A stretch of DNA of 64,000 nucleotides, from the NCBI RefSeq assembly GCF_022846615.1, contig NZ_AP025637.1, positions 3,869,001 through 3,933,000 of the forward strand. The letters run 5' to 3'. Within the stretch, counting starts at the first letter, position 1. Every line of letters begins with the position of its first letter. The notes beneath the pieces were generated by a model. That model had not been told where the DNA came from and ran no database searches. It saw nothing but the letters and a program-made list of their open reading frames with translations. Below are positions 9,348-17,603 of this stretch, one piece after another. The stretch is from Roseomonas fluvialis (GTDB lineage Bacteria > Pseudomonadota > Alphaproteobacteria > Acetobacterales > Acetobacteraceae). Made by a program: the position numbers and the translations under genes.

Positions 9348-9610
9348 GCCGCGCGGCCGGAGAGCGCGCCGACAACAGACGCCAGCACCATGCACAGGAT
9401 CGCCAGCCCCCAGCGCGCGAGCGCGCGGCGCATATGCGGCCGTGCCTCGGCCGGCACGCGGTCCGACATCACGAACCAGTCCCAGCCGTTGAACAGAAGG
9501 CGCGATCCACCGATGCGCACGGCGCGATACCCGTCCACCAGCGCCAGCATTGCGAAGCCTGCGCTCGCGACACCGAACAGGACGGCCAACATCTGAACCA
9601 GCGTGGTCAC
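9344..9610 (-). CDS. small two-TM membrane protein, hypothetical
   Basis: 88 residues with hydrophobic segments near 5-25 (MLAVLFGVASAGFAMLALV) and 67-85 (WGLAILCMVLASVVGALSG), separated by a polar loop (DWFVMSDRVPAEARPHMRRALAR). No family recognised. It is upstream of the aldolase and shares a GTGA stop/start overlap with it, so the two are probably co-translated. Confidence 0.65.
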   Translation of the reverse strand: MTTLVQMLAVLFGVASAGFAMLALVDGYRAVRIGGSRLLFNGWDWFVMSDRVPAEARPHMRRALARWGLAILCMVLASVVGALSGRAA

Positions 9611-9644
9611 GCTACGGCGCCTGCATGCGGATACGACGCCTCGG

Positions 9645-9926
9645 TCATGCCGGCCGCCGAGTAGACAGGAGGCGGTGCGACAGCGAGCGCAACATCATGC
9701 TGCCACCAAAGCGGCCGCCGCTTCGTGCGCCAGGGCGGAAGGCACGGGCCACAGCACCATGCGCCTGCGGAACCCGAGCGCGCGTCGAATGCCGTCGTCG
9801 CACGTCTTGCCGCAGCACAGCCATGCCCCGCTCGTACTGCGTCGGGATCCTGAAGACCGCCGTCGCCAGGGCGACAATGGTCAAGACCGCCGATAACAGG
9901 GGCGCGCCCCCCGACCTCTCGCTCAC
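9645..9926 (-). CDS. putative small one-TM protein coupled to the dehydratase gene
   Basis: If it starts at the GTG that overlaps the stop of the upstream dehydratase gene (GTGA), the ORF is 93 residues: one hydrophobic segment (PLLSAVLTIVALATAVFR) followed by IPTQYERGMAVLRQDVRRR and an Arg-rich tail. The TM plus IPTQYERG piece recalls the N-terminus of SPFH/slipin proteins, and the tail looks like out-of-frame sequence, so this may be a decayed remnant. No other gene is visible in the ~310 bases between the dehydratase stop and the membrane ORF ending at 9610. Confidence 0.35.
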   Translation of the reverse strand: MSERSGGAPLLSAVLTIVALATAVFRIPTQYERGMAVLRQDVRRRHSTRARVPQAHGAVARAFRPGARSGGRFGGSMMLRSLSHRLLSTRRPA

Positions 9927-11458
9927 ATCGTCGCCCCCAGCACCCATGGCGCAAACTCCTGCGCCCCGAACCCCATCGCCTCGCTGCGCGTGGGCTCGCC
10001 CGACGCCGTGCGCAGCATCCGGTCGAAGATGCGCTGCCCGCAGGCTTCCACGCTCTCGCCACCGCTCACGATCGCGCCGCAGTCGATGTCCATGTCCTCG
10101 CGCAGCCGGTCGTACATGGCGGTGTTGGTCGCGAGCTTGATCGACGGCGCCGGCTTCATCCCGAACACCGACCCGCGCCCGGTGGTGAAACACACCAGAT
10201 TCGCCCCGCCCGCCACCTGACCCGTCGCCCCCACCGGGTCGTAGCCCGGCGTGTCCATGAAGACGAAGCCTTTGGCGGTGACGGGTTCGGCATAGCGATA
10301 CACCTCGACGAGGTTGGTCGTGCCCGCCTTGGCCATCGCACCCAGCGACTTCTCGAGGATGGTGGTCAGCCCGCCCGCCTTGTTGCCAGGCGACGGGTTG
10401 GCATTCATCTCCGCCCCCTCGCGCGCGGTGTAGTCTTCCCACCAGGTCATCACATCGACCAGCTTCTGCCCGACCTCGCGCGAGACGGCGCGGCGCGTCA
10501 GCAGGTGTTCGGCACCATAGGTCTCGGGCGATTCCGACAGGATCACCGTGCCGCCATGCCGCACCACCAGGTCGGAGGCCGCCCCCAGCGCCGGATTCGC
10601 GGTGATGCCGGAATACCCGTCCGACCCGCCGCATTGCAGCGCGACGCACAACTCAGAAGCGGGCACCGCGACACGCGTCGCCGTGTTGGATTCGGCCAGC
10701 ACCTCGCGCACGAAGTCCATCCCCTTCAGCACGGTCGCGCGCGACCCGCCGCTGTCCTGGATGTCCATGCTGCGCAGCCGCCCGGTCAGCTTCTGCTCCT
10801 CCAGCATCGGGCCGAGCTGGTTCACCTCGCAGCCCAGCCCGATGGCGATCACGTGGGAGAAATTCGCATGCCGCGCAAAGCCCGCCAGCGTGCGCCGCAG
10901 CACGCGCAGCGGCTCGTCCATCGTCATGCCGCAGCCGGTCTTGTGCGTCAGCGCCACCACGCCATCCACGTTCGGCCAGTCTGCCAGCGGGTCATGCCCG
11001 GTGATTGGGTTGCGTTCGAATTGCCGCGCGATCAGTTCCGCCACATGCGCCGAACAGTTCACGCTGGTGACGATGCCGATGTAATTGCGCGTGGCCACGC
11101 GCCCATCGGCGCGGCGGATGCCCATGAACGTCGCGGGCGTGTCCACATACGCCGTCGGCTTCGCATCCACGCCCCAGGCATAGTCGCGGGAGAAGTCGCC
11201 CATCTCGCAGTTGTGCGTATGCACCCAGGCACCGGGTTCGATCGCATCCGTCGCGAAGCCGATGATCTGGCCGTAGCGGCGGATCGGCTCGCCCTTCGCA
11301 TGCGGTCGCACCGCCACCTTGTGCCCGGCCGGAATGCGCCGCCCGCCCACGGTCACACCCGGTGCGACCACGGTGCCAGGCAGCAACACCGATCGCGCGA
11401 TGACCACCCCATCCTCGGGGTGCAGGCGGATCACGGGCGGCAGCGTGGCGGTATCCAT
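9923..11458 (-). CDS. altronate/galactarate dehydratase family (UxaA/GarD-like)
   Basis: 511 residues, full length for the UxaA/GarD fusion form. An N-terminal SAF-like domain (VIARSVLLPGTVVAPGVTVGGRR...HNCEMGDFS) joins a large C-terminal dehydratase domain with ALTHKTGCGM, IGLGCEVNQ, QCGGSDGYSG and TTGRGSVFG. The family dehydrates altronate or galactarate to 2-keto-3-deoxy acids using Fe(II). The ATG at 11458 is chosen because the SAF domain starts there. The 290 bases between it and the divergent solute-binding protein hold the TPP riboswitch on the other strand. The specific hexonate or aldarate cannot be assigned. Confidence 0.9.
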   Translation of the reverse strand: MDTATLPPVIRLHPEDGVVIARSVLLPGTVVAPGVTVGGRRIPAGHKVAVRPHAKGEPIRRYGQIIGFATDAIEPGAWVHTHNCEMGDFSRDYAWGVDAKPTAYVDTPATFMGIRRADGRVATRNYIGIVTSVNCSAHVAELIARQFERNPITGHDPLADWPNVDGVVALTHKTGCGMTMDEPLRVLRRTLAGFARHANFSHVIAIGLGCEVNQLGPMLEEQKLTGRLRSMDIQDSGGSRATVLKGMDFVREVLAESNTATRVAVPASELCVALQCGGSDGYSGITANPALGAASDLVVRHGGTVILSESPETYGAEHLLTRRAVSREVGQKLVDVMTWWEDYTAREGAEMNANPSPGNKAGGLTTILEKSLGAMAKAGTTNLVEVYRYAEPVTAKGFVFMDTPGYDPVGATGQVAGGANLVCFTTGRGSVFGMKPAPSIKLATNTAMYDRLREDMDIDCGAIVSGGESVEACGQRIFDRMLRTASGEPTRSEAMGFGAQEFAPWVLGATM

Positions 11459-11554
11459 GGAGTGTCCCTTCCCTGTCCGCCCCATCCTATGCCACGCCCC
11501 GCGCGGCGCGCAGCCCCGCCCTTGCGCACGCCGCACGACAGGCGCATGTACGGC

Positions 11555-11653
11555 ATGGACACCTTGGGGAGCCCCGTCCGGGGGCTGAGAGGCGGGCTTC
11601 ACCCGCGACCCATGGAACCTGATCCGGTTCGGACCGGTGTAGGGAACGGTGCC
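11555..11653 (+). ncRNA. TPP riboswitch (THI element) aptamer
   Basis: All conserved boxes of the thiamine pyrophosphate aptamer are present in order: a P1 arm with CACC (11560-11563), GCCCC-gtccg-GGGGC stem (11571-11585) running into CTGAGAGG (11585-11592), a GCGGG/CCCGC stem (11592-11606), GGAACCTGATCCGG (11614-11626) with CCGG-ttcgga-CCGG stem, and GTGTAGGGAACGG (11637-11649) with GGTG closing P1 (11648-11651). Known role: binds TPP and represses thiamine synthesis or uptake genes. Here the downstream gene is a family-5 solute-binding protein starting at 11748. Confidence 0.95.
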
Positions 11654-11715
11654 ACCCGTTCGTCCGCGCGTTCAGCACCCTCGCGGGCGCACGCGCGGCC
11701 ATGTGCGGAAGCCCC

Positions 11716-11743
11716 CGTTTCCTTCGCCGGCATGGAGGAAACG
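11716..11743 (+). promoter_or_regulatory. Shine-Dalgarno-sequestering hairpin (expression platform of the TPP switch)
   Basis: CGTTTCCT (11716-11723) pairs perfectly with AGGAAACG (11736-11743), and the stem can extend inward by three more pairs (two G-U). This buries the GGAGG ribosome site at 11734-11738, five to ten bases before the ATG at 11748. The same CGTTTCC can alternatively pair with GGGAACG at 11642-11648 inside the aptamer (one G-U). So TPP binding should favour the hairpin and block translation. The pairing is read from sequence; the switching is inference. Confidence 0.8.
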
Positions 11744-11747
11744 ACGC

Positions 11748-13322
11748 ATGCATCGCCGCTCGCTGATCGCCGCCACCACCGCGGCCTTCGCCAGCCCGGC
11801 CCTCGCGCAGTCAGCCCGCGCCCGCACCCTGCGCTTCATGCCGCAGGCGGCGCTCGCCTCGCTCGACCCCGTGTTCAGCCCCAGCACCATCATCACCACC
11901 CACGCCTATTGCGTGTTCGACACGCTGTATGGCGCGGACCGCGCGCTGCGTCCGCGCCCGCAAATGGCCGAGGGGCATGCGGTTGAGGACAATGGCCGCA
12001 CCGTGCGCATCCGCCTGCGCGACGGGCTGCGTTGGCATGACGGCGACCCCGTTCGCGCTGCCGACTGCGTGGCGTCGATCAAGCGCTGGGCCAGCCGTGA
12101 CGGCTTCGGCCAGGTGCTGCTGCGCGCCACCGCGGACCTGTCCGCCGCCGACGACCGCACCATCGTCTTCCGCCTGCACCGCCCGTTCCCCGCGCTGTTC
12201 GACGCGCTGGCCAAGCCCGGTTCGTCGCCCTGCTTCATGATGCCCGAGCGCATCGCCTCCCTGCCCGCCGACCGCGCGCTGGGTGTCGAGCACATGATCG
12301 GCTCCGGCCCCTGGCGTTTCATCGCGGCCGACTACGTGCAGGGCAGCCGCAGCCACTACGCGCGCAACGACGCCTATGCCCCGCGCGACGAACCGGCCGA
12401 GGCCGCCGCCGGCGGCAAGCGCGTGCATTTCGACCGGCTCGAGCTCACCTGGATCCCCGATGGCGGCACGGCGGCGGCCGCGCTGCGCACCGGCGAGATC
12501 GACTGGATCGAATACCCCCTGCCGGACCTGGTGCCGGTGCTCGAACGCGGCCCGCAGACGCGCACGCAGATCTACGACCCGAACGGCTTCCTGGGCTTCC
12601 TGCGCTTCAACCACCTGCACAAGCCCTTCGACGACGTGCGGGTGCGCCGCGCCATCCGCGACGTGATCGTGCAGTCCGACTTCATGGCCGCGGTCGCGCT
12701 CGAAGGCGACTGGCAGGAATGCCACGCAATGTTCCCCTGCGGCCTGCCCGGCGTGGTGGAATTCCCGCCCGCCGCGCGCGGCCCCGCCGCCATGGATCGC
12801 GCCCGCGCCGCGCTGCGCGAGGCCGGCTACACCGGCGAACCGATCATCCACATCAACCCCTCCGACTTCCCGGCGGTGACGCAGCAGGGGCGGCTCACGG
12901 TCGCACTGATGCGCCAGCTCGGCGTGAACATCCAGGTGGTCGAAAGCGACTGGGCCTCGGTGCTGGCGCGCCGTGCCAACCGCAACCCGCCCGCACAGGG
13001 CGGATGGAACCTGCACAACACCAACGGCCCCGCGGCGACCATCGCGAACCCCGCGGTGTCCTTCGCCATCCGCATGAACGGTGCTGCGGCGTGGCCTGGC
13101 TGGCCGACCGACGCGGCGGTGGAGGAACAGGTTGAAGCCTGGATAACCGCCACCGACGCCGACACGCAGGCGACCGCGATGCGCCGCCTGCAGGAACTCG
13201 CCTGGGATGCGGTGCCCTTCGCGCCGACCGGCCTGTTCCGGCTGCGCACGGCGTTCCGCGCCGATATCAGCGGCGTGCTGCAGGGGCCGAACCCCTTCGT
13301 GTGGAACCTCAGGCGCGCCTAG
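11748..13322 (+). CDS. ABC transporter substrate-binding protein, family 5 (DppA/OppA-like)
   Basis: 524 residues: signal peptide (cleavage near ALAQS) and a full family-5 extracellular solute-binding fold (LASLDPVFSPSTIITTHAYCVFDTLYG; LRDGLRWHDGDPVRAADCVASIKRW; IGSGPWRF). Family members deliver peptides, nickel, glutathione, opines and similar ligands to ABC permeases. The ATG follows GGAGGAAA. A TPP riboswitch sits directly upstream, so uptake of thiamine or a precursor or derivative is the simplest inference. No permease or ATPase gene follows; the next genes converge. The TAG stop lies in the CTAG of a repeat element. Confidence 0.93.
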   Translation: MHRRSLIAATTAAFASPALAQSARARTLRFMPQAALASLDPVFSPSTIITTHAYCVFDTLYGADRALRPRPQMAEGHAVEDNGRTVRIRLRDGLRWHDGDPVRAADCVASIKRWASRDGFGQVLLRATADLSAADDRTIVFRLHRPFPALFDALAKPGSSPCFMMPERIASLPADRALGVEHMIGSGPWRFIAADYVQGSRSHYARNDAYAPRDEPAEAAAGGKRVHFDRLELTWIPDGGTAAAALRTGEIDWIEYPLPDLVPVLERGPQTRTQIYDPNGFLGFLRFNHLHKPFDDVRVRRAIRDVIVQSDFMAAVALEGDWQECHAMFPCGLPGVVEFPPAARGPAAMDRARAALREAGYTGEPIIHINPSDFPAVTQQGRLTVALMRQLGVNIQVVESDWASVLARRANRNPPAQGGWNLHNTNGPAATIANPAVSFAIRMNGAAAWPGWPTDAAVEEQVEAWITATDADTQATAMRRLQELAWDAVPFAPTGLFRLRTAFRADISGVLQGPNPFVWNLRRA

Positions 13323-13380
13323 CGCATCGCCCGCTCAAGCAGAAGCGCTCGAGCGGGCAAAGATGCTCGCGACACCAAAA
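13319..13380. repeat. CTAG-bounded palindromic element, copy 2
   Basis: Starts with the CTAG that contains the TAG stop of the solute-binding protein. The inverted repeat GCCCGCTCAAGC/GCTCGAGCGGGC is flanked by GCATC and AAAGATGCTCGCGA. It reads as the reverse complement of the copy near 50.4 kb (GCGAGCATC...CCCG...CGGG...GATGC-CTAG). Located between convergent genes, so a bidirectional terminator role is plausible. Confidence 0.65.
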
Positions 13381-13430
13381 GGCGCGTGAGCATGACGTAA
13401 GAGCTCGCGAACGGCAGGCGCTCCAGCGCC

Positions 13431-13649
13431 TCAGGCATCGTCCGCATCGTAGGGGCGCAGCGGCAGGCTGCGGATCGCTGCCTCCGCTGCCAGAGCGCCC
13501 TGTGCGCGCGCTTCGGCGATCGCGCCGCGGTCTTCGCCTGCCAGCACCGCGGCGATGCGCGCGGCCTCGACCGCTGCCTCGCGCATGCTTTCCTGGCCGC
13601 GCCGGTAGGCACGCGCCAGGGCCGACAGGACCGCCGGGTCGTTCAGCAC
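13431..13649 (-). CDS. small hypothetical protein downstream of eipB
   Basis: 72 residues, Ala-rich and helical (LARAYRRGQESMREAAVEAARIAAVLAGEDRGAIAEARAQGALAAEAAIRSL), no signal or membrane segment. Its ATG overlaps the end of eipB by 7 bases, so it is probably translated from the same message. No family recognised. Confidence 0.6.
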   Translation of the reverse strand: MLNDPAVLSALARAYRRGQESMREAAVEAARIAAVLAGEDRGAIAEARAQGALAAEAAIRSLPLRPYDADDA

Positions 13650-14485
13650 CCGCCGGGCACGGGTTCGAGCTTCACCATCCGGCCCTCCACCACGAACTCG
13701 CGGAAGTCCATCAGCAGCTGGTCGGCGATGCCGTTCTCCCAGTAGCGCAGGGAGACCTCGTAGGATGGCGTGGTCGCACCACCGCCCTGGCTCTGCGCGT
13801 CGCGGTCGAAGAAGGCGATGCGCATGCGCACGGAGCCGAGCGGGGATAGCGCCGGGAAGTCCGCCACCTCGCGCGGCGCGTCCCAGGCCGAGAGCACCGT
13901 CGTGGTATCCTGCGCGCCATCCTCCGACGTGCCGTCCATCAACGGGCCGACCACCAGGCGCTGGCCGTTGCGCGCGGCGTTCAGCGTCAGGATGGTGTGG
14001 TGGTTGGGCAGCATGGTGCCCGGCGGAAGGCGCTCCTCGCGCGCGGCGGGTTCGGTGTAGCGCACCACGCCGGTGCCATCGGCCATGATCTCGGCCTCGC
14101 CGGCGATACGGGTGGTGACAGCGCCCTGCGTCATCTGCGTGAGCGTGAAACGCAGGCGGCGCCCGTCCTTGCTCTCATAGGTCGAGTAGTCCGACGCGGT
14201 CTCGAGCTCGGTCCCGTCGCGGTCGGTCAGCGTGAGGGAGAATCGCTGGCGCGTCGCCCAGCCGTCGCAGGCGTCGATGAGCTCGTAGGCCATCGCGCCC
14301 TCGGCGCGGGCGATATTGCCCGGTTCGCGCGCCTGCGCGAGCGTGAGGCGATAGGCCGCGCGATGCGCCGCCAGGTGGCGCGCCTCGATCTGCTGGCCGG
14401 CGGGAACCGGGGTGGCAGGCGCCTGCGCCTGCGCCAACGGGGCCACGAGAAGCGCGACAAGGGCAGTGACAAGGCTCAGCCGCAT
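13643..14485 (-). CDS. eipB: cell-envelope integrity protein EipB (DUF1849)
   Basis: 280 residues with a signal peptide ending near LAQAQA and a beta-rich DUF1849 domain (HRAAYRLTLAQ, GAMAYELIDACDGWATRQRF, PGTMLPNHHTILTL, WENGIADQLLMDFREF). EipB is a conserved periplasmic beta-spiral protein of Alphaproteobacteria needed for envelope integrity in Brucella, where a disulfide joins Cys69 and Cys278. The matching cysteines here are C73 and the final residue C280. It lies just downstream of aspS on the same strand with a short gap; a 72-residue ORF overlaps its end. Confidence 0.92.
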   Translation of the reverse strand: MRLSLVTALVALLVAPLAQAQAPATPVPAGQQIEARHLAAHRAAYRLTLAQAREPGNIARAEGAMAYELIDACDGWATRQRFSLTLTDRDGTELETASDYSTYESKDGRRLRFTLTQMTQGAVTTRIAGEAEIMADGTGVVRYTEPAAREERLPPGTMLPNHHTILTLNAARNGQRLVVGPLMDGTSEDGAQDTTTVLSAWDAPREVADFPALSPLGSVRMRIAFFDRDAQSQGGGATTPSYEVSLRYWENGIADQLLMDFREFVVEGRMVKLEPVPGGC

Positions 14486-14518
14486 CGCGGTCTCCTCGGG
14501 CAGGTCGGGACCATGAAC

Positions 14519-16321
14519 TTAGGGAGTCTTCGGCGCCGCCGCACCCTTCGCGGGCGGAAGATCCAGCTTGATGTGAAGTTCCTTGAGCCGCGCGGCGGGC
14601 ACGGGTGCCGGCGCCTGCATCATCAGATCCTCGCCCTGCTGGTTCAGCGGGAACAGGATGACCTCGCGAATGTTGGGCTCATCGGCCAGCAGCATGACGA
14701 TGCGGTCGATGCCAGGTGCCGAGCCACCATGCGGGGGCGCGCCGTAGCGGAACGCGTTGAGCATGCCGCCGAAGCGGTCCTCGACATCCTGGGCGGTGTA
14801 GCCGGCGATCTCGAAGGCGCGGATCATGATCTCGGGGCGGTGGTTGCGGATGGCGCCGCTCGACAGCTCCACGCCGTTGCACACGATGTCGTACTGGAAC
14901 GCCTTGATGTCCAAGGGGTCCATCGTGTTCAACGCCTCGAGCCCGCCCTGCGGCATACTGAAGGGGTTGTGGCTGAAGTCGATCTGCTTGGTGTCCTCGT
15001 TCAGCTCGTACATCGGGAAATCGACGATCCAGCAGAAGCGGAATTCGTCCTTCGCGATCAGGTCCAGCTCCTCGCCGAGGCGGGTGCGGACCTTGCCGCT
15101 GAACTTCGGCGCCTCGTCCTTCTTGCCGGCGGCGAAGAAGACCGCATCGCCGGGCTGCAGGCCGCAGGACGCGCGGATGGCCTCGACGCGGTCGGCTTCC
15201 AGGTTCTTGGCGATCGGGCCCTTCGCGCCATCAGCGGCAAACTGGATGTAGCCGAGGCCGCCGGCGCCCTCGGCCCGCGCCCAGTCGTTCAGCTTGTCGA
15301 AGAAGCCGCGCGGCTTGTCGGCCGCACCCGGCGCGGGAATCGCGCGCACGACCCCGCCCGAAGCCGCGATCTTGGCGAACAGCCCGAAGCCCGACCCGGC
15401 GAAGTGCGCCGTCACGTCCGTGATCTTCAGCGGGTTGCGCAGGTCCGGCTTGTCCGACCCGTATTCCAGCATCGCGGTGTCGTAGGCGATGCGCGGGAAG
15501 GGCGCGCCGTAGACCTTCCGCTCGCCGGCGAATTCCTCGAAGACGCCGGCGATCACGGGTTCGATCGCGGCAAACACGTCTTCCTGCGTGACGAAGCTCA
15601 TCTCGAAGTCGAGCTGGTAGAACTCGCCCGGGCTGCGGTCGGCGCGCGAGGCCTCGTCGCGGAAGCAGGGGGCGATCTGGAAGTAGCGGTCGAAGCCCGC
15701 GACCATAGCCAACTGCTTGAACTGCTGCGGCGCCTGCGGCAGCGCGTAGAACTTGCCGGGATGGTTGCGCGCCGGCACCAGGAAGTCGCGCGCGCCCTCG
15801 GGGCTGGATGCCGTCAGGATCGGCGTCTGGAACTCGGTGAAGCCCTGGTCGATCATGCGGCGGCGGATCGAGGCGATGACGCCGGCGCGCAGCATGATGT
15901 TGCGGTGCTGGCGTTCGCGCCGCAGGTCCAGGAAGCGGTAGCGCAGGCGCAGGTCCTCGGGGAATTCCTGCTCGCCCGCCACCTGGATGGGCAGCTGTTC
16001 GGCGGCGGACTGGATCGTCACCTCGCGCACGCGGATCTCGATCTCGCCGGTGGGCAGCTTGGCGTTCACCGTGCCGGCTTCGCGCAGCACCACCTCGCCG
16101 GTGATGGTCACCACGCTCTCGGGGCGGGTTTCCTCCAGCGTCGGCAGCAGGGGCGACCCGGCCGCCACCACGCATTGCGTGAGGCCGTAATGGTCGCGCA
16201 GGTCGACGAACAGCACCCCACCATGGTCGCGCTTGCGGTGCACCCAGCCCGAGATGCGCACGGTCTTGCCGGCATCGGAGGCGCGGAGCGCGGCGCAGGT
16301 ATGGGTGCGATAGGCGTGCAT
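14519..16321 (-). CDS. aspS: aspartyl-tRNA synthetase
   Basis: 600 residues, the normal length for bacterial-type AspRS. It has an N-terminal OB-fold anticodon domain ([35 protein letters not shown] split across its first strands), class II motif 1, motif 2 ([19 protein letters not shown]), the inserted GAD domain, and motif 3 ([17 protein letters not shown]). It charges tRNA-Asp; in many Alphaproteobacteria the enzyme also charges tRNA-Asn, which sequence alone does not settle. The ATG at 16321 begins the canonical N-terminus although the frame stays open upstream to 16579. Confidence 0.97.
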   Translation of the reverse strand: MHAYRTHTCAALRASDAGKTVRISGWVHRKRDHGGVLFVDLRDHYGLTQCVVAAGSPLLPTLEETRPESVVTITGEVVLREAGTVNAKLPTGEIEIRVREVTIQSAAEQLPIQVAGEQEFPEDLRLRYRFLDLRRERQHRNIMLRAGVIASIRRRMIDQGFTEFQTPILTASSPEGARDFLVPARNHPGKFYALPQAPQQFKQLAMVAGFDRYFQIAPCFRDEASRADRSPGEFYQLDFEMSFVTQEDVFAAIEPVIAGVFEEFAGERKVYGAPFPRIAYDTAMLEYGSDKPDLRNPLKITDVTAHFAGSGFGLFAKIAASGGVVRAIPAPGAADKPRGFFDKLNDWARAEGAGGLGYIQFAADGAKGPIAKNLEADRVEAIRASCGLQPGDAVFFAAGKKDEAPKFSGKVRTRLGEELDLIAKDEFRFCWIVDFPMYELNEDTKQIDFSHNPFSMPQGGLEALNTMDPLDIKAFQYDIVCNGVELSSGAIRNHRPEIMIRAFEIAGYTAQDVEDRFGGMLNAFRYGAPPHGGSAPGIDRIVMLLADEPNIREVILFPLNQQGEDLMMQAPAPVPAARLKELHIKLDLPPAKGAAAPKTP

Positions 16322-16427
16322 GTTCTGGCGACCGTGACGGGCTGGGAGGGAAGGCCGCGCAGAGGGACCGAGAGGGGCGGGGCTGTCAAGCGCGGGGGCG
16401 GAAAACCGCGGCGGGAGACGGAACCGC

Positions 16428-16478
16428 CGGTTTCGGACAAATGGGCGGCAGGGCGCGACCTGTCGGTTTCGGACAAAT
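16428..16478 (-). promoter_or_regulatory. paired direct repeats upstream of aspS
   Basis: The 15-mer CGGTTTCGGACAAAT occurs exactly at 16428-16442 and again at 16464-16478, with starts 36 bases apart, in the 278-base gap between the starts of aspS and the end of the SMP-30-like gene. Read toward aspS the motif is ATTTGTCCGAAACCG. Spacing and identity suggest a protein-binding site or repeated promoter element; the binding factor is unknown. Nothing else gene-like is visible in the gap. Confidence 0.5.
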
Positions 16479-16599
16479 TCCCCCCGGTCCTCGGCGGGGA
16501 GGCGTCGGCGGAGGTCGGAACGGGCCGGGCTGGCTGTTTCCATGAACGAGAAGGTATCGGAATTTCTTCCTAAATACAACCCGAAGCACCGCCGGATTG

Positions 16600-17526
16600 T
16601 CAGCCGGGCAGGGTCACCCGGGCCAGCATCGCCTCGCCCCGCCCGCCTTCGGCCAGGCCGCCCGTGCCCAGCACATACGCGGCCGGCGCCCTCGGCACCG
16701 CGACCAGCGCGGTATTGCCCTCCAGCCCTGGCGCCGGAAACCCCTCGGCCTCGGTCGCGCCGGGGCGCAGCCGCGCGATCGCACCGCCATGCGTCGCCGC
16801 CCAGATGGTGCCGTCCGGCATGACCCAGAAATCGTCGATGCCGGGAAAGCGCGCCATCGGCGCGGGCGCGCCGGCCGGCATCCCGGCCCCATCAAGGCCG
16901 ACGCGCAGCAGCATCCGCGTGGCGGAATTGGACAGCAGCAAGGCCTGCCCGTCGGCGCTGCGCTTGATGCCGTTCACGCCCGGCAGGGCCGGGCGCGCCG
17001 GGTCCCCGGCCAGGGCCGGGTCGTCCAGCCAGACCCGCGGCGGGGCACCGTCCAGCGGCACCGCCCAGACGCGCCCCAGCGCCGAATCGGCCAGCAGAAG
17101 CAGGCCCGGCGCCAGGACCAGCAGGCCGTTGGGGAAGATCGCCTCGGGCAGCGGCAGGCGGCGTTGCACCCGGCCCTGGCCGTCCAGCAGCAGCACGGCG
17201 CCGGTGCCGCGCAGCGCCGCCGGGCCCTGGGTGAAGACCGCGCCATGCCCGGCCAGCGCAACCGCGCCGCCATCGAGCAACGCCAGGCTGACCGGGTGCA
17301 GCGGCACCTCCGCCCAGGGGCCGGCGCCGGCCGGCGACCAGGCCTCGACCCGCCGGGCGAAGTAGTTGGTGAACAGCACCGACCCGTCCGGCCGCACCAC
17401 CAGGTTCTCGAGGAATGTGCCGCTGGGGAAGCGGGCGAGCGGTTCGACCGCCAGGCCCTGCGCCGCGGCCGGGCCGGCCGCGAGGGCGGCCGATGCCGCC
17501 AGGATGTCACGCCGACGCATCATCAC
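16600..17526 (-). CDS. secreted SMP-30/gluconolactonase-like beta-propeller protein
   Basis: 308 residues with a basic N-terminus and hydrophobic export signal ([20 protein letters not shown]) that could be Tat or Sec. The mature protein has repeated blade-like segments ([76 protein letters not shown]) typical of SMP-30/gluconolactonase/strictosidine-synthase-like six-bladed propellers. These often bind a divalent metal and hydrolyse lactones, but many secreted members are uncharacterised. Three consecutive Met codons make the exact start uncertain by one or two residues. Confidence 0.82.
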   Translation of the reverse strand: MMMRRRDILAASAALAAGPAAAQGLAVEPLARFPSGTFLENLVVRPDGSVLFTNYFARRVEAWSPAGAGPWAEVPLHPVSLALLDGGAVALAGHGAVFTQGPAALRGTGAVLLLDGQGRVQRRLPLPEAIFPNGLLVLAPGLLLLADSALGRVWAVPLDGAPPRVWLDDPALAGDPARPALPGVNGIKRSADGQALLLSNSATRMLLRVGLDGAGMPAGAPAPMARFPGIDDFWVMPDGTIWAATHGGAIARLRPGATEAEGFPAPGLEGNTALVAVPRAPAAYVLGTGGLAEGGRGEAMLARVTLPG

Positions 17527-17603
17527 CGCCCCCGTTCCGTTTGCGTACGATGTCGGACCGGCACCGCCGGGCGCAAGGCATCGGCCGGGGCGTCACCGAA
17601 CCG

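Noticed and set aside
9607..10062. Minus-strand 151-codon frame after the UxaA-type gene
   Set aside because: It overlaps the dehydratase coding sequence out of frame and shows no domain; the GTGA-coupled frame is the better candidate.
13997..16573. An 858-codon open frame on the plus strand
   Set aside because: Antisense to aspS and eipB; low-complexity composition and no motifs.
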